Made by a program: the position numbers and the translations under genes
The notes under the pieces: generated by a model
The model's input: only the letters and a program-made list of their open reading frames with translations
Told to the model about the DNA's origin: nothing
The model's database searches: none
From: Planctomycetota bacterium
GTDB lineage: Bacteria; Planctomycetota; MHYJ01; JACPTZ01
Direction: 5' to 3'
NCBI GenBank assembly: GCA_016192525.1
Contig: JACPTZ010000214.1
Location: forward strand, 25,138-89,137
Length of the DNA stretch: 64,000 nt
Shown: positions 14,176-22,822 of the stretch, in pieces
Position numbering within the stretch: position 1 is the first letter of the stretch
Layout of the letters: every line of letters starts with the position of its first letter

Positions 14176-16770
14176 ATGGCCTGGCCGGACTGGATTCAGG
14201 CGGAACGCTGGCGTGAGCGCCTCGATGCCCACGCGGGGAAGGCGCTCTTCGTCGCCGCCGTGGCGTCACTCTTTCTGCTCTATTTTGAATACCCCCCAAC
14301 GTCGGAGCGCGCTCGCGTCGCCATCGAGCGGGAGTACGCGCGAGCGAAAGCCCCCGGTGAGCTCCGCCAATGGTCCCTGGCGCTCGTACGGCTGCGGGCC
14401 TTCGTTCGCAACCATACTCCCGAGGAGACCGAGCAAGTCTACGATGCGCACTACCGGATCGCCCTCGCCCTCGAGGGGCAGAACACCGATGCCGGGCGGA
14501 TTCCGGACAGGGGCGCCATTCAGTCCATCCTGTCGGAGCTGCGCACCGCTTCCGAGAGCCGGGCGATTCGCGCCGACGTCGATCTGAAACGCCTGGAGTA
14601 CGCTCTCCGGCTCCAGGAACTCGGCGACATCACGGGATCGCTTGAGGAATTGCACCTCCTGGACAACGCCAAGGCCATGCTTCCCGGACTGAACGAGACC
14701 ATTGCGCGGACGATCTCCCGGCTGCCCCGGCCCTCGGCCTCGGAGCACGCGGAGATCAGACGCCGGCTGGCGGCAAGTCGGGAGGCGGCGGGTCGCGCTC
14801 CGAAGGACGCCCCGTTCGAGCGCGTGCGGCTCTGGCTGGAGGAATCCGCCTTCGACTGGACCTTCGATCAGCGGGCGGAATCGGCGGCCGCCGCGGCGGC
14901 CGCGCTGGAGGGAATCGAGGAAATATCGACCGGGAATCTGAGCGAAATGCAGGCCACCACGCTCGGCGACAACCGGGCCGAAGCTCACTACGCGCTCGGT
15001 CGATGTGCCCTGGCCGACAACAAAGCGGAGGAGGCCCGCGGTCACTTTGCCGTCGTTCTCGCGGCGCCCGAGACCGCGTGGTCGAACCACGCCCGGTTCG
15101 GAATCGCCGGTGTGGAACTGCTGCAGGGGCGGCTCCGGGAGGCGCTGGTTGGATTCCACGCCCTGGCGAACCCCAGCGTCGATCCGCACCGCCCCCTGGT
15201 GCTCGATGAGATCCGGGTGGCGGCCGCCTTTCGCTGCGGAGACACGTTCGCCGATCTGGGCGATCATGCGTCGGCCCTCGAGATGTATCGCAAGGCGCTC
15301 ACCTTCGTCCCTCCGTTCCCCGCGAAGGATCTCTTTGACCGCCGCGCGTGGGAACAACGGCTCCAGCAGATCCGGACGTCCGCCCAGGAGTCGCGGGTCC
15401 TCGACCTCCTCGAAGGGGTGGGGATTCTCCTCCAGAAGGCGGACCCGACCTCGATCGCCGGCTTCTCGGTGGCCGGCGGCGCGGCCGAGCGGGAACGTGA
15501 ACTGGCGGAGGTGCAGGCGAAGGAAGCGCGGGAGAACGACGACGCGGCGGCGGCGGCCGCGGCGATGGCGCGCGCCGACACGGCCTCCCGGCGGGCCGGC
15601 GAGCACTACCGAAAGGGCGCGACGGGGGACATCTCCCCCCGCCGGCCGGCCGAGTATTATTGGCGCGCCGGTCGCGCCTTCGTCCGGGGCGGTTTCTGGA
15701 CCGGGGCGAGTGAGATGCTGACCGCCTACGTCAACACGGTCGGCCGGCAGGATCCGAACAACCGCCGGAACGAGGCCATCTATCTGCTCGGCCGGGCCTG
15801 CCAGGAGACGGGGGATGTCGTGGCGGCCCGGCGGTGGTTTGAACGCAACCTGAGCGATCCGGACATGGCCCGCCTTCCGTACTCCAATCACTGTCGTCTC
15901 GCCCAGGCGGAAGGGGATCTGGCCCGCGGCCAGTACGAGTCGGCCATCAACGAACTGAATGCCGTGTTCACCGCGGGACACCTCGGGCCCGAGGCCCCGG
16001 AGTATCGGCGAGCCCTCTTCCTGCTCGGCGAGGCGGAATACGAGGCCTCGCTGGTGTTCGAAACGCAGCAGGGAAAGACCCCGCTCGCGCTGGAACGGCT
16101 GCGTGACGCCCAACGCCACCTCTCCGAGGCGTTGAAGCGCGCCCCCGACGACCTTCCGCGCCGGCTCCGGGCCCGCTTCTTCCTCGCCGCGATCGCCCGC
16201 GAGATCAATCGGATGGACGATTCACTCCTGCCGGGGCAACTCCGGCGAAACCTCGAGGTCGCCCGTGATTCCTGGCGGGAAGCCCTCGACGTGGCCGAAG
16301 AGATCGAGCGACAACCGGTTCGATCCCAGCCGGAACGCGGGTACGAAGAGCGCGAGATCGCGCCGGAGGCCCTCGACGCGCTCACCCGCAAGGCGGCGTT
16401 CCTCCTGGGAGATGTCCACTACGAGATCGCCCTCTTCCTCACCGCCGGGCCCGATCCGGCCCGGGCGCGGCAGGAGTTCACCGCCGCGCTCCATGTCTAC
16501 GGGACCGCGCACGCGAAGTACTTCGCCACGGCTCCGCGCACCGACCTGCTCTGGGCCCTCATTCGGATGGGACGGATCGCCGTCCGGCTCGGACAAACGA
16601 ACGACGCCCAGGCGCACCTGGAGCAGGCCCAGTTTCAGCTCGATCAGCTGGTGCGGGCCCGGCCGACGCCCGGATCCGGAGCGGCCTTCGACCCCGAGGA
16701 ATGGCAGACCCTGATCGACGAAGTCCATCAGCACCTCCACCCGTCCAGCCCCGGAGGGGTTCCGAGATGA
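14176..16770 (+). CDS. Membrane-anchored TPR-repeat protein
   Basis: This protein of 864 residues has one N-terminal membrane segment about residues 23-37 (GKALFVAAVASLFLLYFEY). A long helical-repeat body follows with several tetratricopeptide-like pairs, for example AEAHYALGRCALADNKAEEA (about 255-275), AFRCGDTFADLGDHASALEM (about 353-373), NEAIYLLGRACQETGDVVAA and then QAEGDLARGQYESAINELN (about 530-600). Such proteins scaffold envelope complexes. The position just upstream of flagellar genes, with the stop overlapping the next start (ATGA), suggests a flagellum- or envelope-related role, but the sequence does not show a specific partner. Confidence 0.7.
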   Translation: MAWPDWIQAERWRERLDAHAGKALFVAAVASLFLLYFEYPPTSERARVAIEREYARAKAPGELRQWSLALVRLRAFVRNHTPEETEQVYDAHYRIALALEGQNTDAGRIPDRGAIQSILSELRTASESRAIRADVDLKRLEYALRLQELGDITGSLEELHLLDNAKAMLPGLNETIARTISRLPRPSASEHAEIRRRLAASREAAGRAPKDAPFERVRLWLEESAFDWTFDQRAESAAAAAAALEGIEEISTGNLSEMQATTLGDNRAEAHYALGRCALADNKAEEARGHFAVVLAAPETAWSNHARFGIAGVELLQGRLREALVGFHALANPSVDPHRPLVLDEIRVAAAFRCGDTFADLGDHASALEMYRKALTFVPPFPAKDLFDRRAWEQRLQQIRTSAQESRVLDLLEGVGILLQKADPTSIAGFSVAGGAAERERELAEVQAKEARENDDAAAAAAAMARADTASRRAGEHYRKGATGDISPRRPAEYYWRAGRAFVRGGFWTGASEMLTAYVNTVGRQDPNNRRNEAIYLLGRACQETGDVVAARRWFERNLSDPDMARLPYSNHCRLAQAEGDLARGQYESAINELNAVFTAGHLGPEAPEYRRALFLLGEAEYEASLVFETQQGKTPLALERLRDAQRHLSEALKRAPDDLPRRLRARFFLAAIAREINRMDDSLLPGQLRRNLEVARDSWREALDVAEEIERQPVRSQPERGYEEREIAPEALDALTRKAAFLLGDVHYEIALFLTAGPDPARARQEFTAALHVYGTAHAKYFATAPRTDLLWALIRMGRIAVRLGQTNDAQAHLEQAQFQLDQLVRARPTPGSGAAFDPEEWQTLIDEVHQHLHPSSPGGVPR

Positions 16771-17228
16771 GTCCGGCTCCGCTCGACTTTGAGGCGTTCA
16801 TCCGCGACTGCGCCGCGCAGCGGACGCTCTACGCCGACATGCTGGAGCTCGCCCGCCGGCAGGATGCGCTCATCGGCTCCGGCGATCTCGACGGGCTCCT
16901 CGAACTCGTCGCGAAGAAGCAGTCGCTCCTTCACCGGGTCTCGTCGCTCGATGCCCGGAGCGCCGCCTTCCGCGCCGTCTGGAAGGAACGACGCGGCGAA
17001 CTGCCCGCCGGCGCGGTCGAGCGGGTGGAGGCCGCCGCCGCCGGCGTGGAGGAGACCCTGCGCCGGCTCGTCGAGCAGGAGAAAAACTCGTCGGCCCTCG
17101 CCGAACAGGAACGGGTGCGGCGCCACCCGGAGATGAAACAGGGCGCCACGGCGAAACGCGCCCTCGGCGCCTACGTGGTCCGGCCCGCGGCCCCCGGCGA
17201 TCCGCGGTTCGTGGACAAGACGCAGTGA
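16767..17228 (+). CDS. FlgN-like putative flagellar chaperone
   Basis: This protein of 153 residues starts at ATG 16767, overlapping the stop of the TPR gene by four bases. It is predicted almost all helical (FEAFIRDCAAQRTLYADMLELARRQDALI, GDLDGLLELVAKKQSLLHRV, VEETLRRLVEQEKNSSALAEQERV). This length and pattern fit the FlgN/FliT-type export chaperones for hook-junction proteins. The assignment rests on pattern and place, not on strong motifs. Confidence 0.5.
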   Translation: MSPAPLDFEAFIRDCAAQRTLYADMLELARRQDALIGSGDLDGLLELVAKKQSLLHRVSSLDARSAAFRAVWKERRGELPAGAVERVEAAAAGVEETLRRLVEQEKNSSALAEQERVRRHPEMKQGATAKRALGAYVVRPAAPGDPRFVDKTQ

Positions 17229-17256
17229 CCCTTCTCTCCCCGTTCAGGAGACGCCC

Positions 17257-18159
17257 GTGCCCCAACCCCAGACGCTCGATGTCGAGGCCCTGACCGACCT
17301 CCTCAAGGCGTTCAACGACACGACGGAAAAACTCCAGCGCTCTCACGAACGGCTTCAGGCCCGCGTGGCGGACCTCTCCCGCGAGCTGGAGGTCAAGAAC
17401 CGGGAACTCGAACGGAAAGACCGCCTCGCCGTCCTCGGGGAGATGGCCGCCTGCCTCGCCCACGAGATCCGGAATCCCCTCGGCGGGCTGGAACTGTTCG
17501 CGACCCTGCTCGAACGCGATCTCGCCGGCGATCCCGAGAAGCTGAAACTGCTCGGCAAGATCCGCGCGGGTCTCCGCGGGCTCAACGGAATCGTGGAGGA
17601 TATGCTGACCTACACCGGCAACATCTCGCCGGTGAAAAAACCGTGCGACCTCCAGGTCGTCTGCGAGGAGGCCCTCGCCCTGGCGGAGCGGGAGAGTCAG
17701 GAGAAGTCGATCGTCGTGCAGCGTCTTTACGCCCAGCCGAGGGTCGAATTGACGGCCGACGCGGCGATGCTCCAGCGGGCGATCCTCAATGTCGTGCTGA
17801 ACGCCGTGCAGGCGATGGACCGGACCGGGACCCTCACGCTGTCGACCTCGGTGGAGACCGCGAACGGGAAGCGTTCGGTCCGGCTTTCGGTTTCGGACAC
17901 CGGGACCGGAATCTCGGCCGAGGCCCGGCAGCGTCTCTTCACCCCTTTCTACACCGGGAAGTCCAAGGGCACCGGCCTCGGGCTGGCGATCGCGCACCGG
18001 ATCCTGGAAAGCCACGGCGGTTCGATCGAGGGGACGAACAACCCGGATCGCGGCGCCACCTTCACCCTGCGCCTTCCCCTCGGACTCGGCCTGTCGAACG
18101 GCCACGGACAGGCGCCCTCCGGCGGCCGGACGGCGCAGTCGGCCGGAACTGGAGTCTGA
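17257..18159 (+). CDS. Flagellar sensor histidine kinase (FlrB/FleS/NtrB type)
   Basis: This protein of 300 residues starts at GTG 17257. A coiled coil at about 20-55 precedes the H-box CLAHEIRNPLGG with phosphoacceptor H69. N-box NVVLNAVQAM, G1 DTGTGI and G2 GTGLGLAI follow, so the kinase looks intact. No membrane segment is seen, so it should act in the cytoplasm. It is followed after 2 bp by an NtrC-type regulator, and the pair precedes the flgB sigma-54 promoter. This is the arrangement of FlrB/FlrC and FleS/FleR, which switch on middle and late flagellar genes. Confidence 0.85.
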   Translation: MPQPQTLDVEALTDLLKAFNDTTEKLQRSHERLQARVADLSRELEVKNRELERKDRLAVLGEMAACLAHEIRNPLGGLELFATLLERDLAGDPEKLKLLGKIRAGLRGLNGIVEDMLTYTGNISPVKKPCDLQVVCEEALALAERESQEKSIVVQRLYAQPRVELTADAAMLQRAILNVVLNAVQAMDRTGTLTLSTSVETANGKRSVRLSVSDTGTGISAEARQRLFTPFYTGKSKGTGLGLAIAHRILESHGGSIEGTNNPDRGATFTLRLPLGLGLSNGHGQAPSGGRTAQSAGTGV

Positions 18160-18161
18160 CG

Positions 18162-19562
18162 ATGCCCTCCCGCGTCCTGGTGGTGGAAGACACGGACCTG
18201 ATGCGCGAGTCGCTTCAGGAAACGCTCACCCGCGCCGGGTACTCCGTGCGCGCCTTCCCGGCCGGGAAGGAGGCGATCGAGGAGTTCCAGTCCACGCCCT
18301 ACGACCTGGTGCTGTGCGATCTGAAACTTCCGGTGACCAGCGGACTCGATCTCCTCCCCGAATTCCAGCGGCTCGCGCCCGACGTCCCGGTGGTCATGAT
18401 CACCGCCTTCGGAACGGTGGAGACCGCCGTGGAGGCGATGCGCCGCGGGGCCTTCGACTACGTGCTGAAACCGTTCGAGGCGGACACGCTGGAACTCCTG
18501 GTGAAGCGCGCCCTGCGCCACCGGACGCTCGTCCAGGAGAACGAGACGCTTCGGGCGAGCCTTGCGGCGGACGGCACGGCGGAGTTCGTCCCGGGCGAGA
18601 GCCGGGGGATGCGCGCCGTCTGGGCCGCCGTCGATAAGGCCGCGACGAGCGAGGCGACCGTGCTCCTCACGGGCGAGAGCGGGACCGGAAAGGAGGTCGT
18701 CGCCCGCGCCCTTCACCGCCGCAGCACCCGGGCCGCGCACCCGTTCCTCTGCGTGAACTGCGCCGCCCTCTCCGCCGGGCTCCTCGAGAGCGAACTCTTC
18801 GGCCACGAAAAGGGGGCCTTCACCGGCGCCGATCGCATGCGCCGCGGACGCTTCGAACTGGCCGACCGCGGAACCCTCCTCCTCGACGAGGTGAGCGAGA
18901 TCGATCCCGGGCTCCAGGCCAAACTCCTGCGCGTGCTCCAGGAGCGGACCTTCGAGCGGGTCGGATCGTCCTACTCGCGCACGGTGGACGTGCGGGTCAT
19001 CGCCACGACGAACCGCGACCTCGGGAAGGCGGTGAGCGCCGGAAAATTCCGGGAGGACCTCTTCTACCGGCTGAACGTGCTTCCGATCGCGCTGCCGCCG
19101 TTGCGTTCGCGGCTGGAGGACCTCCCCGCCCTCGCCGCCCACTTCCTGGGTCGATGGAGCGCGCGGGCCGGCCGGGCCGCTCCGCCGAGACTGGCCCCGG
19201 AGACGCTCGAGCTCTTTTCCCGCTACGCCTGGCCGGGCAACGTGCGCGAACTCGGGAATATTCTGGAACGCGCGGTCGTGCTGGTGGGCGGGGACACAAT
19301 CCGCCCGGCCGACGTCGCCGGATGGTTGAACGCGCCGGGGGGACCGGCCCCGTCCGGCGGTGGGGCGCCCACGGCACCGCTCGTGGGGATCTCCCTCGAA
19401 GAGCTGGAGCGTCGATCGATCGCGGCCACGCTCGAACACTTTCACGGAAACCGGCAGAAGACGGCCGAATCGCTCGGCATTGCGGGGCGGACCCTCCGTG
19501 ACAAGATCCGACGGTGGCGCCTCGCGGCCGAGGAGATGAATGCGGAGGCGAAGGGCGAGTGA
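18162..19562 (+). CDS. Sigma-54-dependent flagellar response regulator (FlrC/FleR/NtrC type)
   Basis: This protein of 466 residues starts at ATG 18162. The receiver domain has acidic pocket VVED at 7-10 and phosphoacceptor D53 (LVLCDLKLP). The AAA+ domain has Walker A GESGTGKE at 171-178 and the sigma-54 contact loop GAFTGA at 218-223. A C-terminal Fis-type HTH lies at about 418-455 (GNRQKTAESLGIAGRTLRDK). All key residues are present, so it should be a competent phosphorylation-controlled activator. The immediate downstream gap contains a sigma-54 promoter for flgB, its likeliest target. Confidence 0.88.
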   Translation: MPSRVLVVEDTDLMRESLQETLTRAGYSVRAFPAGKEAIEEFQSTPYDLVLCDLKLPVTSGLDLLPEFQRLAPDVPVVMITAFGTVETAVEAMRRGAFDYVLKPFEADTLELLVKRALRHRTLVQENETLRASLAADGTAEFVPGESRGMRAVWAAVDKAATSEATVLLTGESGTGKEVVARALHRRSTRAAHPFLCVNCAALSAGLLESELFGHEKGAFTGADRMRRGRFELADRGTLLLDEVSEIDPGLQAKLLRVLQERTFERVGSSYSRTVDVRVIATTNRDLGKAVSAGKFREDLFYRLNVLPIALPPLRSRLEDLPALAAHFLGRWSARAGRAAPPRLAPETLELFSRYAWPGNVRELGNILERAVVLVGGDTIRPADVAGWLNAPGGPAPSGGGAPTAPLVGISLEELERRSIAATLEHFHGNRQKTAESLGIAGRTLRDKIRRWRLAAEEMNAEAKGE

Positions 19563-19803
19563 TCCGACCCCGGCCGAAGGTCGGGCGGGGAGCGACAGCA
19601 GAACCGAGTCCGGAGGACGGTCGTCCGTCGCCCGCGGCAGAAAGTGCCGCGACCGGCGGAAGGTTTTACCGCCCCGCGCGGGGGAGACTGCCGCGGGGCG
19701 GGATCGGACCCTGGTAGGCGAAGGGGCCTGGGCACGCAACCGTCGGATACGCCGCCGGTTGCGTGCCCCCAGGGTGTCGGGACACGCGGCGGCCGAATCG
19801 CCG
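19563..19803. other. GC-rich intergenic gap ahead of the flgB promoter
   Basis: About 240 bp with several imperfect stems (for example GGCACGCAACCG near 19732 against CGGTTGCGTGCC near 19757, and GCGGCAGAAAGTGCCGC near 19639). One could serve as a terminator-like structure for the regulator, or as activator sites. No gene is seen. Confidence 0.45.
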
Positions 19804-19817
19804 GGCATGGGCGTTGC
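19804..19817 (+). promoter_or_regulatory. Sigma-54 promoter of the flgB operon
   Basis: GGCATG-GGCG-TTGC lies on the plus strand with the invariant GG (19804-19805) and GC (19816-19817) exactly 10 bp apart, matching the -24/-12 pattern GGCACG-N4-TTGC with one change. It is 45 bp before the flgB ATG and directly downstream of an NtrC-type activator gene. Confidence 0.7.
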
Positions 19818-19861
19818 GCTATACAGGTCGGCCCTCTTTCCCGGCCGACCCGGAGAAGACG

Positions 19862-20299
19862 ATGCTGCCTCCCACACTGTTCAACAAGGGGTCGATCCCG
19901 ATCCTCGATCGCGGGATCTCCTTCGCCGCCCGCCGTCATCAGGTGCTGGTCCACAATATTGCGAACTCGGACACCCCCTTCTACAAGGTCCGGGACCTGC
20001 CGGTCGACGAGTTTCACAAGTTGCTCCGGCGCTCCATCGAGGAGCGGGACCGGCGCCCGGTCCCGGTCTTCCGCTTCGAGGGATCGAGCCGCATCCTCCC
20101 GACCTCGCTCGGAGGGGTGGCGGCACGGCCGCTTGAACCCGGGCGCCAGGGAATCCTGAAGCACGACGAAAACACCTTCCGCGTGGAAACGGAGATGGCG
20201 AAGCTCGCCCAGAACACCGGAATGTACAACACGCTCACCCAGATCCTGGGACATCAGTACGACCTGATCCAGTCGGCCATCCGGGAGAGGGTGGCGTAG
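19862..20299 (+). CDS. flgB: Flagellar basal-body rod protein FlgB
   Basis: A proximal rod subunit of 145 residues, exported by the flagellar type III system. The N-terminal rod motif NIANSDTPFYKVRDLPVDEF begins at about residue 35, and the C-terminal part has helical MAKLAQNTGMYNTLTQILGH. The start at 19862 follows the sigma-54 promoter and gives the usual length. This is the first gene of the basal-body operon, 48 bp upstream of flgC. Confidence 0.92.
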   Translation: MLPPTLFNKGSIPILDRGISFAARRHQVLVHNIANSDTPFYKVRDLPVDEFHKLLRRSIEERDRRPVPVFRFEGSSRILPTSLGGVAARPLEPGRQGILKHDENTFRVETEMAKLAQNTGMYNTLTQILGHQYDLIQSAIRERVA

Positions 20300-20302
20300 G
20301 GT

Positions 20303-20340
20303 GACGGAGTAACGGAGTAAGAGAGCAAGAGAAAGGAAGA
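20303..20340. repeat. Purine-rich simple repeat between flgB and flgC
   Basis: GACGGAGTAACGGAGTAAG and AGAGCAAGAGAAAGGAAG form a short degenerate repeat like those at 29032 and 63017. It ends in purines that supply the flgC ribosome-binding site. Confidence 0.55.
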
Positions 20341-20347
20341 CCCAGCC

Positions 20348-20797
20348 ATGTCCAGTCTGTCCTCCTTCGACATCAGCACGAGTGGGCTCATCGCGCAGCG
20401 GGAGCGGATGAACCTCATCGCGAACAACCTCGCGAATGTGAACACCACCCGCGACGCGCAGAACCGTCCCATCCCGTTCCGGCGCAAGATCCCGATCTTC
20501 GCGCCGGAGCCGACCCAGGGGACGAACGCGCGCGGCGGGGTCCGCATCCTCAAGATCGTCGACGACGACTCCGCCTTCCGGCTGGTTCACGACCCCGATC
20601 ATCCGGACGCCATCCGCGAAAACGTCGACATCGACGGCGACGGATGGATCGACACCGGCTACGTGCGCTTTCCGAACGTGAACCCGATCGTCGAAATGGT
20701 GGACATGATCACCGCCACGCGCGCTTACGAGGCGAACGTCACGGCGATGGACGCGACGAAGAGCATGCACGCGACGTCGTTGCGCATTCTGGCGTAG
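20348..20797 (+). CDS. flgC: Flagellar basal-body rod protein FlgC
   Basis: A rod subunit of 149 residues, of typical length. The N-terminal flagellar rod signature LIANNLANVNTTRDAQNRPI is at about residues 24-43, and the C-terminal heptad helix is MVDMITATRAYEANVTAMDA. It lies between flgB and fliE as in most bacteria. Confidence 0.93.
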   Translation: MSSLSSFDISTSGLIAQRERMNLIANNLANVNTTRDAQNRPIPFRRKIPIFAPEPTQGTNARGGVRILKIVDDDSAFRLVHDPDHPDAIRENVDIDGDGWIDTGYVRFPNVNPIVEMVDMITATRAYEANVTAMDATKSMHATSLRILA

Positions 20798-20834
20798 GAT
20801 TCTCCTTCCCCTTCCCGAACAGGAATCGCGAGCC

Positions 20835-21140
20835 ATGGTAGAACCCCTGAAACCGGTCGGACCTCAGGGAGTCGGCCCAGGAGGGCCGCCGGCTCAAGCA
20901 CCCAGCGCCAAGGCGGGCGACAAGTCGTTCAAGGACATCCTGGCCGATTCGATCAACGAGGTGAACCGGATGCAGATCGACGCCGACAAGGCGGTCGAGG
21001 GCCTCGTCACCGGTCAGACCAACAACGTCGATGAGGTGGTGAGCGCCGTGAAGAAGGCGGAACTGGCCTTCGACACCCTCATGCAGATCCGGAACAAGCT
21101 GGTCGACGCGTTCGACGAAGTCATGCGGATGAGGATCTAG
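20835..21140 (+). CDS. fliE: Flagellar hook-basal body complex protein FliE
   Basis: A small adaptor of 101 residues that joins the MS ring to the rod. After a Pro/Gly-rich N-terminus the typical FliE pattern appears: FKDILADSINEVNRMQIDAD (about 35-54), then TNNVDEVVSAVKKAELAFDTLMQIRNKLVDAFDEVMRMRI. The C-terminal MRMRI is close to the family-typical ending. It sits directly before fliF. Confidence 0.9.
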   Translation: MVEPLKPVGPQGVGPGGPPAQAPSAKAGDKSFKDILADSINEVNRMQIDADKAVEGLVTGQTNNVDEVVSAVKKAELAFDTLMQIRNKLVDAFDEVMRMRI

Positions 21141-21196
21141 GGCGCCGGGCCTGCGGCGATCGCCGAGGCGGCGTCGGCGTTCCAGTCTGTGCGGGC

Positions 21197-22780
21197 ATGG
21201 ATGCCGCCCCGACCGCCGCGCGGTTGAGGGCTCGAGGAGAGGAGCCTCACGATGGACTTCTTCAGGCAGACGTCGCTCTCAGCCTCGTGGTCGTCGTCTC
21301 GTTCGTCCTCCTGGCCATGTCCAGCGGGACGGTGACGATGCAGCCGCTCTTCTTCGAGGACACGCCGGCGGAGGTCACCCAGGAGGTGATCCGGAAGCTG
21401 GATGCCAAGGCGGTGCCGTACGAACTGCGCTCGGATCGGCTGTACGTGAAGCGGGAAGACGCCGACCGGCTGAGGGTAGAGCTGATCGGCGAGGGGATCA
21501 CCCCCGAGGGGAAGGATCCCTACACCTGGGTCTTCGAGCCGGACTTCACCGCCACCCCCGCCAAGCAGAGTCTCGAATGGCAGGTGACGGTCCAGCGAAG
21601 GCTCGAACGGATGATCTCGACGATCGAGGCCATCCGTTCCGCCCAGGTGGCGATCACCTGGGTGAAGGACAAGGACTTCGTCTTCCAGGAGAACCGCGAG
21701 CGCCCCAAGGCCTCGGTGCGGGTGAATCTCAAGCAGGGCAAGTCGCTGAAGGCGGAGAATGTTCTGTCCATCGCCCGTCTCGTCTCGGGGGCGGTCAAGA
21801 ATCTGGAGCCGAAGGATGTGTGGATCGTGGATGCGCAGGGCAACCCGCACGAAGTGCCGGACGAGGATTCGCCGGACGCCACGGCGACGAAGTACTTCGA
21901 GATCGAAAGGCAGAAGGAACTCGCGCTCGAGAAGGCCGCGGAAAGAGTCCTGACCCCGCTTCTGGGACCGAGTGTGGTCGCCAAGGCGAAGGTGAAGATC
22001 GACACGAAGACGAAGACGGACATTCGGACCGGGATCGACCCCACCCGCACCTCTGAAACGGAGATTGACAAAAAGAAACGCACCAGCGAGAACAGGGACG
22101 AAACAGCGGCGCCCGGAGTCCAGGGGAATCTCCCGCGCACTCCCGAACCGGTCGGGGGGATCGGCTCGAAGGAAACCGAGGAGGAATCGAGAACGAAGCT
22201 CGCTGTCGGCGAGCAGAACATCACCGAGAGCACCCCGCCGGGTACGGTGGTGGACAGTTCCATCATGGTCGTGGCCGACTATGAGGAGATTCTGCGCGAT
22301 CCCGCCCTGCCGAAGGACAAGATCGGAAAGCTCAGCGACGTCGAGAAGCCGGCCCGGTACCAGGCGCGGGTCGCCGAGCTGACCAACGCCCTGGCCAAGG
22401 CGACGATGATCGATCCGCTCAAGATCGCCTTCGTGGCCTACGCCCCCGCCGAGATCGAGCCGATCCCCATCCTCACCTGGCAGCAGGAAGTGCTGGGCTT
22501 CATCCGCGAGCACGGCGACCAGATGGCGCTCGTCTTCATTGCCTGCGTCGGCATGCTCATGATCTACCGCATGGTGAAGACGGCCGTGCCGAAGGACATC
22601 CTCGCGGAGATCGCCCGGCTCCGGGGCGAAATCGCCTCCGAGGAGGCGATGGGACCGGAGGCCGCCATGGCGCAGGCGGCGGACTTCAAGTCGACCCAAC
22701 TGCGCGAGAAGGTTCGCGAGATCATCAAGAAGAACCCCCGGAGCGCGGCGAACCTGCTGCGGCGGTGGGCCCGGGACTAG
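21197..22780 (+). CDS. fliF: Flagellar MS-ring protein FliF (N-terminus apparently frameshifted)
   Basis: The MS-ring subunit of the inner membrane. Visible parts are a first membrane segment (ALSLVVVVSFVLLAM), ring-building domains, a second membrane segment (QMALVFIACVGMLMIYRMV) and the FliG-binding tail (REKVREIIKKNPRSAANLLRRW). The start is doubtful. The frame opens at ATG 21197, but the only start with a good ribosome site (GAGGAGAGGAG) and the canonical MDFFRQ N-terminus is ATG 21252, one base out of frame. The N-terminal cytoplasmic helix that normally precedes the membrane segment is also too short. A small deletion near 21265-21285 would explain both, as a real lesion or an assembly error. 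Confidence 0.85.
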   Translation: MDAAPTAARLRARGEEPHDGLLQADVALSLVVVVSFVLLAMSSGTVTMQPLFFEDTPAEVTQEVIRKLDAKAVPYELRSDRLYVKREDADRLRVELIGEGITPEGKDPYTWVFEPDFTATPAKQSLEWQVTVQRRLERMISTIEAIRSAQVAITWVKDKDFVFQENRERPKASVRVNLKQGKSLKAENVLSIARLVSGAVKNLEPKDVWIVDAQGNPHEVPDEDSPDATATKYFEIERQKELALEKAAERVLTPLLGPSVVAKAKVKIDTKTKTDIRTGIDPTRTSETEIDKKKRTSENRDETAAPGVQGNLPRTPEPVGGIGSKETEEESRTKLAVGEQNITESTPPGTVVDSSIMVVADYEEILRDPALPKDKIGKLSDVEKPARYQARVAELTNALAKATMIDPLKIAFVAYAPAEIEPIPILTWQQEVLGFIREHGDQMALVFIACVGMLMIYRMVKTAVPKDILAEIARLRGEIASEEAMGPEAAMAQAADFKSTQLREKVREIIKKNPRSAANLLRRWARD

Positions 22781-22822
22781 CGCGGGAGACCGGCGGCGCG
22801 CCCCGCCGCCGGTGCCGGAACG

